Shown: positions 1-6,635, numbered from the stretch's first letter. The stretch is DNA of 6,635 nt from Verrucomicrobiales bacterium (GCA_947487925.1 CANLCA010000165.1:1-6635), one strand, 5' to 3'. Program-made: numbers and translations. Notes: generated by a model from the letters alone, not told the origin.

Positions 1-1072
1 GACCGAAAAGCTTTTCTTCTCGAGATAATGCCTGCATCGCCCGAAGTGGAAGGGCATCGAGAACCTCCAGCGTCAAGAGTTCAAGATCCTTAATGGTGCA
101 TAATGCTTCCACAATCAGCTCTCCGGTTTCACGGATGAGCTGCGCGTTCAGCGGGTGATTTTCCTCGATGTTGTCCCGAGCCGGCGTGGTGCGATAGGGG
201 CCTTGAATGAGGAAGCCGAGACCAGTCTGGATCGCGGTGGGGAAGTAAACTGCGAGTGGAGCATCGCTCAGCCGTTGGATGAATTCCCTATTTGTTTTGT
301 CGTCCTGCTCCAGGCTGAAGGCTGCTTCAACGCGAAACTGATCGGGGTGTTCAGGGAGCGAAAACAGGCGCTCGAACAGAATCCAGTCCTCTTCAACCTG
401 GACACTTTCAGGTTCGCTTGGACTCTCACGGCGGCTGCGCAGGGCCACACGACGATACTTGGGCTGGGGCTCGCTCTGACTGACATACACGCCCTTCGCT
501 CCATCTTTAATCTCCCAGGCGATCTCGCGGAGATTTCGAAGGAACAGGATGGTCTGGACACAGAGGGTCGTTAGACGACGCCCGATGGCTCGAAAAGCAT
601 GTTCTGGCGTGACTCCTGATTCCTCGGCGAAAGGGAAAATGAAAAGCGTGCTCCAAGGTGGTGGAATCGTGATTGGTTCGGCCTCCCACGGTCTGACGAA
701 ATGCTCGATGCGGAAATGCTCGTCTCCGCAGTGAACTTCGGGGGTGCGGGTATAGGCGTAAACTGATTTGAAGCCGATGCCGAATCTTCCAATTTTCGTC
801 TCGTCGTGCGCTTTTGTGCCCTCCGCAACGCCGCAAACGCCACGGATGTGTTTTTCGTTGAAGAGCTCCTTTCCGTCGTGTTTGAAGACCAGCCCGGTGG
901 ATTCAAGCACGAATGAAACTTTGGAGGCGCGAGCGTCCTCGGCATTCTGGAGCAGCTCGTAAATGAAGTGAGTTCTGTCCGAGTAGAGCCGGCCAAGAAA
1001 TTCAAGGTGGCGGGTCCCCTTGCCATACTCTTCGATGTTCTCCTGGCGGATTTGTTCGTAATTGGTTGGCAT
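1..1072 (-). CDS. Sacsin-like GHKL (Hsp90-type) ATPase, N-terminal part; runs off the left edge
   Basis: This is an open frame with no stop codon to base 1. It starts at ATG 1072-1070, giving 357 visible residues beginning MPTNYEQIRQ. It carries the GHKL ATP-binding motifs in order: the N-box ELLQNAEDA (residues 39-47, with E39, N43 and D46), a G1-like HDG (65-67), and the glycine lid IGRFGIGFKSVY (94-105). A later stretch at about residues 277-302 (YFPT, then GPYRTTPARDN) resembles the segment after the ATPase domain in sacsin N-terminal-like proteins. The Hsp90/sacsin fold binds ATP and changes conformation. Many bacterial members sit in defence islands, but their exact activity is mostly unknown. 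The start lies 4 bp after the stop of the HEPN-SNF2 gene, so the two are almost certainly co-transcribed and probably translationally coupled. A purine-rich GAGAG lies about 8 bases upstream. The family call is confident; the full length, C-terminal domains and function cannot be seen. Confidence 0.88.
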   Translation of the reverse strand, partial: MPTNYEQIRQENIEEYGKGTRHLEFLGRLYSDRTHFIYELLQNAEDARASKVSFVLESTGLVFKHDGKELFNEKHIRGVCGVAEGTKAHDETKIGRFGIGFKSVYAYTRTPEVHCGDEHFRIEHFVRPWEAEPITIPPPWSTLFIFPFAEESGVTPEHAFRAIGRRLTTLCVQTILFLRNLREIAWEIKDGAKGVYVSQSEPQPKYRRVALRSRRESPSEPESVQVEEDWILFERLFSLPEHPDQFRVEAAFSLEQDDKTNREFIQRLSDAPLAVYFPTAIQTGLGFLIQGPYRTTPARDNIEENHPLNAQLIRETGELIVEALCTIKDLELLTLEVLDALPLRAMQALSREEKLFG

Positions 1073-1076
1073 GGGC

Positions 1077-4000
1077 TCAGCTCTCAACAAGGATTACGCC
1101 GCAGGCAACTTCCTCGGCGATGATGTCGGCACGGGCGATGGCGAGATCGATGTCCTGAAGGTGGCGTTGGTAATCCAGTTCCGCTGTTTCGATCTGAGAT
1201 TGGCGCATGCGCCGGATGCGGTCATCGGTGGCCTGCGCCAACTGTTCTCTTAGCAGGGCCAGCCGGGCCGCATGACTGGTCTTTAGGCTCTCGCGTTGAA
1301 AGGCGGCGACGCGAGACGCGTGAGCCTGATGGTCCTGGCGGGCCTTCTGCCACATGGCGTGGTGTTTCACTTCCAGTTCCACGACTTGGGCCTCTTCGAA
1401 GTCCCCGGGGAGAGCGGCGAGGGAGCTGGCGCCGGCAAGAAGCTCGGTGAACTTCTTCTGCACCGGCCCGGAGAGACAAACGGGTTGGAAGATGAGTTCT
1501 TCGCGAGTGCCTCGTTGGTGCCAACAGTAGATGGCGAATGGATGTTTGCCGGGTGGCAACCCGGAGTCACTTACCCGCAAAGCAGTGGAGATGGGGTCGG
1601 TCAGGGCGAGGCTGTGAGCAGCCTGCCGGATGAGAGGGTGAACAAGGGAGAGTAGCGCGTGCTCCGGACTTTCCTGAGCGAAGGCTGGGGCGAATGTGGC
1701 AGGAAGATGCTGGTTGGTGCCTTTGAGCCAGTTTTCCCAGCGTTGGAACATTAATGATCGTTGCCGGGGCAATTGCTGAAAGTCCCTGAGGAGGCGGGCG
1801 CGTGCCTCGGCCGAGGCTCGGAGAGTCTTGGCTTCCTGGTCACCGAGGAGCAGCGTCTGATCGCCTCCAGGCTCGCGGCCCAAGTAAAGGCGGACGAGGG
1901 TTTCGAGGGCCTGGGGCGACAGCCAGTAACTTGTCGCCGCCTTCAGTTCTGCGTCAGGTTGACCGTCGGGAACCTTGATGCCGAACAGTTCGAGTTGCTT
2001 CTCTTCCAGCTCCTGTTGCGCCTGCAAGAGCCGTATTTGATTGTCCGCAATGACCTGAAGTTTTTCACGTTGTTGCTCAGGGGACAGAGCGAAGTTGTCG
2101 GCCACCTGGCCTATCTGCGCAGTGATCGATCCGAGAATCTCTTCGCTGCCGCCGATGGACTTGCTAAAGACGCCAATCCTCAAGAGGCAGCGCTCGTAAA
2201 TCTCGGCGTCCACGGTGCCCGGGGTGATCAAATTGTAAATGAGGACAGACGGACTTTTCTGCCCCTTGCGGTCGATGCGCCCGATCCTTTGCTCGATCTT
2301 CATCGGGTTCCACGGGAGGTCATAATTAACCATGCAGTCGCAAAACTGGTAATCGAGGCCCTCGCTGCCGACTTCGGAAAACAGAAGGACATCGAGCGCT
2401 TCCGGATCCTCTTTGGAACGTTTGAAACGCTCGCGCAGAGTGCGCCTCTCGATGTCGTCGGTGTCGCCATGGATGCATCCCACCCGAAACGCTGCCACGG
2501 TGAGCTTTTCAAGCAGGTAGGCCAAGGTGTGCCTGAAGGTGCTGAAGAGCATGACCTTGTTGGTGGGCTGAGACTGTTTTTGCCGCAACACGGTCATAAG
2601 TGCTTCCAGCTTGTTGTCCTTAGGGGGAAGCCGTTTTGCAAAGTCCAACACCTCGCTAATCTGTTGGTCGAGGCTCTGGAGGAAGGTTTCGTCGAACTTC
2701 AGGTCATCATCGTCATCCCCTTCTCCGCGGATCTCGCCAAGCCTACGGGTGAGGATATCCGAGAGCATGGGGACGAGGCCAAAGATACAACTGGCTGTTT
2801 GCCGGCGAATCGTGCTCATCATAAAAGCAAAATTGGCGTTGCCGTGGAGGGCCAGAAGGATTTGGGCCTGCGTGGCAAGGATCTTGTCGTGCAACTCCCG
2901 TTGCTCCTCGGTGAACGGCGTGGTGACCGTCTCCGGCTTGCGGACGGTGAACTCACCAATATCGCGGCGACGGGTGCGGTTGAGCAGGCGGGACAGGCTG
3001 TGAAACTCTTCGATCTGCCGAACCATCGCGACGCGGCGGTCGGCCGCGAGCTGAGGGGTGCGAAGGTCGGCAATCACTTTCTGAAAGTCCGGCGAGGGCT
3101 TGAGTATGGCATGTCCCCACGAGGTGGCGGCGGCATTCTCCAAGGCAGCGCGGGCGGAATCCTGCCAATCCGGGGCGCTGGATCGAGCATGGGCGACAGC
3201 CTCGTTAATGAACCCATTGGGCTCGGTCATGTGGTTGAAAGTAGGCTGGTCGATGACCAAGTCCGGCCGGAGAGTATTGAGGAGGACAAAGAGATCCTGG
3301 CTGGCCAATTGAATGGGTGTGGCGGTGAGAAAGACGACAGCCTCGGCGTTGTCGCAGAAAAAGCGAACGGCCTTGTGAGTGAACGTCTCCGGATTGCGAA
3401 TGCGGTGGGCCTCGTCCACGATGACCAGGTCGAAATGCGGCGGCGGGTCGAGGTCGAGGAGACCCTTGACGGCCTGCCGGTTGCCTCGCCACGTCCCGTA
3501 AAGGAGGGATTCATCGAGCAGAGAATAAGGGATAATGCCCTTTGCGAATTGCTCCGGCCAGGCGCCTTCGAGGTCCATGTGGTCGAGACATTGGCGCAGA
3601 TTGTCACCGTCCAGATGATTGAACTGCTCGTCGAAACGGCGCATTTCGGTTTGCCACTTGCGCTCGGTGATGAGCGCCCTGGGGCAGATGATGAGCACGG
3701 AGCGCACTTCGCGGCGGGCTTGCAGCTCGCGCAAGATGAGGCCGGCCTCGATGGTTTTCCCGACCCCAACGCTGTCGGCGATGAGCAAGCGGGGGCGATC
3801 AGCGTGGATGAACTTGAGAACCGGGCGAAACTGGTAGGGAATGAAGTCAATGCGGGCGGAATTAAGGGAATAAAGGCTGGAGGTTGCCGGGAAGCGAATT
3901 TGCAGAGCGGCAAGGTGGGCGTTGAAAGTATCCAGCGAAACAACCTGACGGCTGCGCGCCGGTTGCGACGGCCTTTCCAACTGGGATGCATAGCACGTCA

Positions 4001-4616
4001 CCTTTTTACCATCGATGATCGCGACATAACGATTCTCCGGAGTGGAGGGAAGCACTTGCACCACGTAGCCCGTCTTGGTCGGGTCTGATTTGAGAATCAC
4101 TTCGTCGCCGGGTGCCAGCTCGGTGCGGTTTGCGGCTTCCGGGGGCGCACTGTCGCCGGCCTGGGGCAAAGATTGCTTCGGCTGAAGGAGAGTGGTTTTG
4201 AGATTGGCAATCGTATCGAGGAGGTTCTGGGGAGCATTGATGGATGCGGCGAAACGTTGAGCGGTGTCGAGGTCGCGCCACTGGTCGTCAATCGGAGCCG
4301 GCTCTGCCGACGCGTGGGCATATCTGTTACGGATGCCCTGCATTTCCTTGAGCCACGTCCGCAGGTCGCGCGGACAATTCTCGCGCTGTGCGATGTCATC
4401 GAAATTGAAATTGAATACTCTGAGCAAGGCCGCGAGATCGAGACCGTCCAAGGATTCAGACCTTCGATTTCTCAGGTTCCGTTGTTGCTGCTCGCTGAGG
4501 CTGGCGATGACGAGCGCCGCCCACCAGTCGGTGCGTATGCCTGGCAAGGTGCGGCCAAGAAACGCTCGAAGAGCCACAGCGATCTCCTGGAGAATTTTAG
4601 TCATGTCGGCGTTCAT
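1077..4616 (-). CDS. Swt1-type HEPN domain fused to a RapA/HepA-like SNF2 helicase
   Basis: This is a complete 1179-residue protein. Residues 1-145 are helical and resemble Swt1-type HEPN domains, with the ribonuclease-type motif RNRYAH (R96, H101). Residues about 168-215 (GDEVILK, GYVVQV, YASQLE) look like a small KOW/SH3-like barrel. The SNF2 core follows: motif I DSVGVGKT (281-288), motif II DEAH (401-404), motif III TATP (431-434), motif V SEVGSEGLDY (747-756) and motif VI QRIGRIDRKGQ (776-786). A five-Asp acidic loop (634-638) lies between the two lobes. The tail, about 1085-1170, is rich in charged residues and Gln, and probably forms a coiled coil. SNF2 proteins move along double-stranded DNA using ATP. 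The RapA-like core resembles helicases of DISARM and other defence loci. RNA cleavage by the HEPN domain is inferred only from the motif. ATG 4616 is the first in-frame Met; Met5 (4604) is an alternative, and neither has a clear ribosome binding site. The gene is followed after 4 bp by the GHKL ATPase gene. Confidence 0.93.
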   Translation of the reverse strand: MNADMTKILQEIAVALRAFLGRTLPGIRTDWWAALVIASLSEQQQRNLRNRRSESLDGLDLAALLRVFNFNFDDIAQRENCPRDLRTWLKEMQGIRNRYAHASAEPAPIDDQWRDLDTAQRFAASINAPQNLLDTIANLKTTLLQPKQSLPQAGDSAPPEAANRTELAPGDEVILKSDPTKTGYVVQVLPSTPENRYVAIIDGKKVTCYASQLERPSQPARSRQVVSLDTFNAHLAALQIRFPATSSLYSLNSARIDFIPYQFRPVLKFIHADRPRLLIADSVGVGKTIEAGLILRELQARREVRSVLIICPRALITERKWQTEMRRFDEQFNHLDGDNLRQCLDHMDLEGAWPEQFAKGIIPYSLLDESLLYGTWRGNRQAVKGLLDLDPPPHFDLVIVDEAHRIRNPETFTHKAVRFFCDNAEAVVFLTATPIQLASQDLFVLLNTLRPDLVIDQPTFNHMTEPNGFINEAVAHARSSAPDWQDSARAALENAAATSWGHAILKPSPDFQKVIADLRTPQLAADRRVAMVRQIEEFHSLSRLLNRTRRRDIGEFTVRKPETVTTPFTEEQRELHDKILATQAQILLALHGNANFAFMMSTIRRQTASCIFGLVPMLSDILTRRLGEIRGEGDDDDDLKFDETFLQSLDQQISEVLDFAKRLPPKDNKLEALMTVLRQKQSQPTNKVMLFSTFRHTLAYLLEKLTVAAFRVGCIHGDTDDIERRTLRERFKRSKEDPEALDVLLFSEVGSEGLDYQFCDCMVNYDLPWNPMKIEQRIGRIDRKGQKSPSVLIYNLITPGTVDAEIYERCLLRIGVFSKSIGGSEEILGSITAQIGQVADNFALSPEQQREKLQVIADNQIRLLQAQQELEEKQLELFGIKVPDGQPDAELKAATSYWLSPQALETLVRLYLGREPGGDQTLLLGDQEAKTLRASAEARARLLRDFQQLPRQRSLMFQRWENWLKGTNQHLPATFAPAFAQESPEHALLSLVHPLIRQAAHSLALTDPISTALRVSDSGLPPGKHPFAIYCWHQRGTREELIFQPVCLSGPVQKKFTELLAGASSLAALPGDFEEAQVVELEVKHHAMWQKARQDHQAHASRVAAFQRESLKTSHAARLALLREQLAQATDDRIRRMRQSQIETAELDYQRHLQDIDLAIARADIIAEEVACGVILVES

Positions 4617-4667
4617 TGGATGATTTGGTGGCGGCGTCAGGCCAGCGGGATGGGCGGGTTTGATTTA

Positions 4668-4684
4668 GTCATTCTGGCAATGAC
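4668..4684. promoter_or_regulatory. Perfect inverted repeat upstream of the HEPN-SNF2 gene
   Basis: GTCATT and AATGAC form perfect 6-bp arms around a 5-base centre (CTGGC on the plus strand). The repeat lies in the 112-bp gap between mrr and the HEPN-SNF2 gene, about 51 bp before ATG 4616. No T-run follows on the minus strand, so it is not a typical terminator. It could be an operator for a dimeric repressor or a small RNA hairpin in the leader. A second, weaker dyad, TGTCC-GA-GGACA, lies at 4699-4710 in the same gap. Function is inferred only from symmetry and position. Confidence 0.3.
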
Positions 4685-4728
4685 GGCGCGGGCAAGTTTG
4701 TCCGAGGACAGCGGCGCAGCGGTGCGGA

Positions 4729-5667
4729 TTAATCGATCTCCTCGAAGTAGTTCTGATCGAGTTCATGGATTTCGTGACGTTCTATCACGCGAACGCCGAT
4801 GCCGTGTCGGAGCATGAGGTCGATGAGCATCTGGCCGTCGACTAAAACGACCTTTGTGGTAGATCCGCGGGCGACAAACTCGCGTGCACTTGCGGCGAAG
4901 CTGCTGGTGGTAATGAAGACGCCTTTGGTAACTCCCTGACCGGCGAGCGAACCGATGAACGCCTGAATCTGCTGACGGTCCACAGTGCGGTCGGGGCGAT
5001 AGCGCTTTGCCTGGACGAGAATCTGATCAAGCCCCAGCGAGTCCTGGTTGATACGGCCATCGATCCCTTCATCTCCACTGCGACCGACGTGTTCAGCAGC
5101 GTCCTCACGCGATCCACCATAGCCCATGGCGGTGAGCACATCCAAAACGAGGCGCTCGAAGAAAGCGGGAGATTGCTCGACGATGGTCTGAAGCAGGCGC
5201 TCACGCAGATCGGAACGCAGGGCAGTGACTTCGCGGGCAATAATCTCCTGCGGGGTGGATGTTGCGTCGGCCGGCGTTGGCTCGCCCGTCTCCACCCGTT
5301 TGGCGTTCTCCCGGCGTTTTGCGCGTCCGGCTTCCCAAGCCTCCTCAAATCCCTTTAATTCTCGAAGGTCGGGCACAGTGATTGATTGTGGATGGGCACT
5401 GAGGAATGGCTCTGCGCGTTTCGAGGCCCGATAGGTTTTGGGAGCAATCTTTTCAACCAATCCGGCTTTGGTGAGAAACGTCATGGCCCAGCCAGCCCGG
5501 TTTCCTATGACGGTTGATGCGCCGCTCGGGATTCGCTGCTCGATTTCCTGCTGGGTCAGTGAAAAGTGGCGGATCATGGCATCCGTAGCAGAGCGCCGAG
5601 TGACGGGTTCGCGCGTTGCGATATCGAGGATCGGGCGGAGCATTTTATCGTAGGTGGGGATGGCCAT
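4729..5667 (-). CDS. mrr: Mrr-type restriction endonuclease (type IV)
   Basis: This 312-residue protein matches E. coli Mrr (304 residues) in length and layout. Residues 1-90 form the Mrr N-terminal winged-helix domain (MAIPTYDKML near the start, GNRAGWAMTFLTKAGL at 55-70, AHPQ at 91-94). A charged linker spans about 100-145. The Mrr catalytic domain follows from about 165: FFERLVLDVLTAMGYGG (169-185), GDEGIDG (198-204, acidic D203), QAKR (219-222, catalytic K221), then IQAFIGSLAGQ and GVFITTS. All expected PD-(D/E)XK residues are present, so the enzyme is probably active. Mrr enzymes cut DNA carrying methylated bases that the host does not make. ATG 5667 is chosen because E. coli Mrr begins MTVPTYDK, aligning with MAIPTYDK here. 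A GTG at 5700 would add 11 residues, but its GGAGA sits directly against the start codon, too close for a normal ribosome binding site. It lies between brxL and the HEPN-SNF2 gene, all on the same strand. Confidence 0.95.
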   Translation of the reverse strand: MAIPTYDKMLRPILDIATREPVTRRSATDAMIRHFSLTQQEIEQRIPSGASTVIGNRAGWAMTFLTKAGLVEKIAPKTYRASKRAEPFLSAHPQSITVPDLRELKGFEEAWEAGRAKRRENAKRVETGEPTPADATSTPQEIIAREVTALRSDLRERLLQTIVEQSPAFFERLVLDVLTAMGYGGSREDAAEHVGRSGDEGIDGRINQDSLGLDQILVQAKRYRPDRTVDRQQIQAFIGSLAGQGVTKGVFITTSSFAASAREFVARGSTTKVVLVDGQMLIDLMLRHGIGVRVIERHEIHELDQNYFEEID

Positions 5668-5853
5668 GGTGGAAAATTTTGATTGGTGCGTGTCGATCAC
5701 TCTCCGTGGTTTGCGAGAGTTTCGTTCAGGTCGTTGGCTCTGACGGGCAGCGTAGGCGATGCCATTCTATTCTCGCTTGCTGGAAGTCCGGCGGGCGGTA
5801 ACGCGAGAGTGTCGTCGGTTTCATGGATGACGTTCTTATTGCGATGGTCTCGA
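5668..5853 (-). other. Intergenic region between brxL and mrr
   Basis: This 186-bp stretch separates the brxL stop from the preferred mrr start and is by far the longest gap after brxL. I see no convincing rho-independent terminator: there is no strong GC stem followed by a T-run after the brxL stop. A -10-like TAGAAT lies on the minus strand at 5769-5764, but no TTGACA-like box sits at a suitable distance upstream, so a promoter for mrr here is possible but unproven. The octamer gcgagagt occurs twice (see the repeat entry). The gap size suggests that mrr may have its own regulation and need not be part of the BREX operon. Confidence 0.5.
5713..5810. repeat. Octamer gcgagagt repeated in the brxL-mrr gap
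   Basis: The octamer gcgagagt occurs at 5713-5720 and again at 5803-5810. Its first six bases also occur inverted (tctcgc) at 5771-5776, between the two copies. Repeats spaced around a possible promoter can be regulator-binding sites, but eight bases in DNA of this composition may also recur by chance. Low confidence in any function. Confidence 0.25.
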
Positions 5854-6635
5854 TCAAACCGAGAGGGCTTTGAGCAGGGCGTCGCGGGCGTCGAGGTAGT
5901 AGTGGATGGTGATCTTCGCGGCGAGGTCGTCAGGGAGGTCGTTCAATTGGCGACGGCTGCTGATGGGCATCAGGATGCTGGCCGCTCCTTTCTCGATGGC
6001 AATTTCCACCACGGATACCGGGTTGAAGACCGTTTCGATCGAGCCGCCGAGATTAAGCCCGCCGGTGACAGCGAGGCCGCCCTTGAGATTCTTTTGCAAC
6101 AACGAGGAACAGAGCGCGAGCAACACGCCGATTCCGACGGCAGCCCCACTCTTGGAACTGTCGAAGGCACGCAGCTGCACAGAAAATTCGTGCTCGCGAG
6201 GGTCGCGGTCGCCCACCAGCTCCTTGGCGCGCACATAGAGGTTCTGCTCGGCGCAACGGACGCTCTCTTTGAATGCTGGCGGCGCGGGCTGGTTCAGGAT
6301 CTTCACGCCGCCACCGGGGCCTTCGGTTACATCGATACGATACAAGCCGGGATGCTCATCCCCACCGCCCGGTGAAATCACCCAGACCTGTCCGGGCGGC
6401 AGAGGGTCGCTGCCGATGCTGTCCTCGCTGTAAAGCTCAGGTGTGGAAACAAACTTCTCCACTCCGTCGTCACCGAGAGAATAACTGAATTGCGTATTGC
6501 GGAACTCGGCAGAGCCGATGCGCTTTTGCTGTTCCTTGACCCGCCGGCGGCATTCCAAGGCAAGTCGCACCGCCCATTCCAGCAATTCATCCGACACCGG
6601 AATCTCAGGATTGGGCGACATCAACTTGATGAGGC
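5854..6635 (-). CDS. brxL: BREX Lon-like protein BrxL, C-terminal part (5' end outside the window)
   Basis: The frame is open to the right edge. It shows 259 residues beginning LIKLMSPNPE and ends in TGA at 5856-5854. BrxL proteins are usually near 670-690 residues, so the N-terminal domain and most of the AAA+ core lie beyond the window. The visible part holds the end of the AAA+ region with the family-typical RRRVKEQQKRIGSAEF (29-44), a linker (DPLPPGQVW, 76-84; HPGLYRIDV, 94-102), then a Lon-protease-like fold from about 145 to the end (KSGAAVGIGV 161-170, VTGGLNLGGSIE 189-200, ILMP 220-223). BrxL is the last core gene of type 1 and type 4 BREX systems, which block phage replication. Aligned with Lon, the catalytic Ser is kept (S162) but the catalytic Lys position is Val (about V208). 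This fits published work treating BrxL as a DNA-binding AAA+ motor rather than an active protease. The TTG and ATG near 6624-6619 are internal codons, not the start. The BREX subtype cannot be told from this fragment. Confidence 0.93.
   Translation of the reverse strand, partial: LIKLMSPNPEIPVSDELLEWAVRLALECRRRVKEQQKRIGSAEFRNTQFSYSLGDDGVEKFVSTPELYSEDSIGSDPLPPGQVWVISPGGGDEHPGLYRIDVTEGPGGGVKILNQPAPPAFKESVRCAEQNLYVRAKELVGDRDPREHEFSVQLRAFDSSKSGAAVGIGVLLALCSSLLQKNLKGGLAVTGGLNLGGSIETVFNPVSVVEIAIEKGAASILMPISSRRQLNDLPDDLAAKITIHYYLDARDALLKALSV

Noticed and set aside
155..574. Plus-strand open frame opposite the GHKL ATPase gene
   Set aside because: The minus strand in this stretch is a continuous frame with good ATPase family features; the plus-strand product has none.
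3227..3991. Minus-strand 254-codon frame inside the helicase gene in another frame
   Set aside because: Low-complexity Ser/Arg/Pro-rich shadow of the helicase frame, overlapping its motif I to motif III region.
1761..4088. Long plus-strand open frame (775 codons) opposite the HEPN-SNF2 gene
   Set aside because: It is fully antisense to a gene with clear helicase motifs, and its translation shows no recognisable domain. Long antisense frames are expected in GC-rich genes through codon bias.
5764..5769. TAGAAT as the -10 box of an mrr promoter
   Set aside because: Five of six bases match the consensus, but there is no acceptable -35 box 15-19 bp upstream, so it is not listed as a promoter.
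5683..6375. Plus-strand open frame of 230 codons opposite brxL
   Set aside because: Antisense to the clear Lon-like domain of BrxL, with no recognisable domain of its own.
5854..6624. A short complete 256-residue protein starting at TTG 6624
   Set aside because: The frame stays open to the window edge, and the residues before this codon continue the BrxL family sequence, so this is a partial BrxL and not a short gene.
1..6635. CRISPR arrays, tRNA or rRNA genes, insertion sequences and attachment sites
   Set aside because: No repeat-spacer pattern, no tRNA-like fold, no transposase and no terminal repeats were seen on either strand; coding density leaves only two short gaps.

Overview
This window is part of a bacterial anti-phage defence island. 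All four genes lie on the minus strand, so they read from right to left. GC content looks to be in the mid-to-high 50s by eye. None of the visible starts has a well-placed strong Shine-Dalgarno sequence. That would suit phyla that rely little on such sites, such as Verrucomicrobiota or Planctomycetota, but this is a weak inference and the host cannot be named from the window.

Layout in reading order. (1) 6635-5854: the C-terminal part of BrxL, the Lon-like AAA+ protein of BREX phage exclusion systems, cut off by the window edge. The rest of the BREX operon is expected to the right. (2) About 190 bp of non-coding DNA, then 5667-4729: a complete Mrr-type restriction endonuclease with a winged-helix N-terminus and a PD-(D/E)XK nuclease domain. 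(3) A 112-bp gap containing a perfect 6-bp inverted repeat, then 4616-1077: an 1179-residue protein that joins a Swt1-type HEPN domain (intact R-x4-H ribonuclease motif) and a small beta-barrel-like segment to a RapA/HepA-like SNF2 helicase with a coiled-coil tail. (4) Only 4 bp later, 1072-1: the first 357 residues of a sacsin-like GHKL (Hsp90-type) ATPase that runs off the left edge. This last gene has no stop codon inside the window and is easily missed.

How the genes may work together. BrxL and Mrr are recognisable defence proteins. BREX marks host DNA by methylation and blocks phage replication. Mrr cuts DNA carrying foreign methylation, so it could act on phages that use modification to escape other systems. 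The tightly coupled HEPN-SNF2 and GHKL ATPase genes are the least familiar part. They look like one translationally linked module: an ATP-driven DNA-translocating sensor with a candidate RNA-cleaving head, and a chaperone-like ATPase partner. I cannot assign this pair to a named defence system from sequence alone, and more of its genes may lie beyond the left edge.
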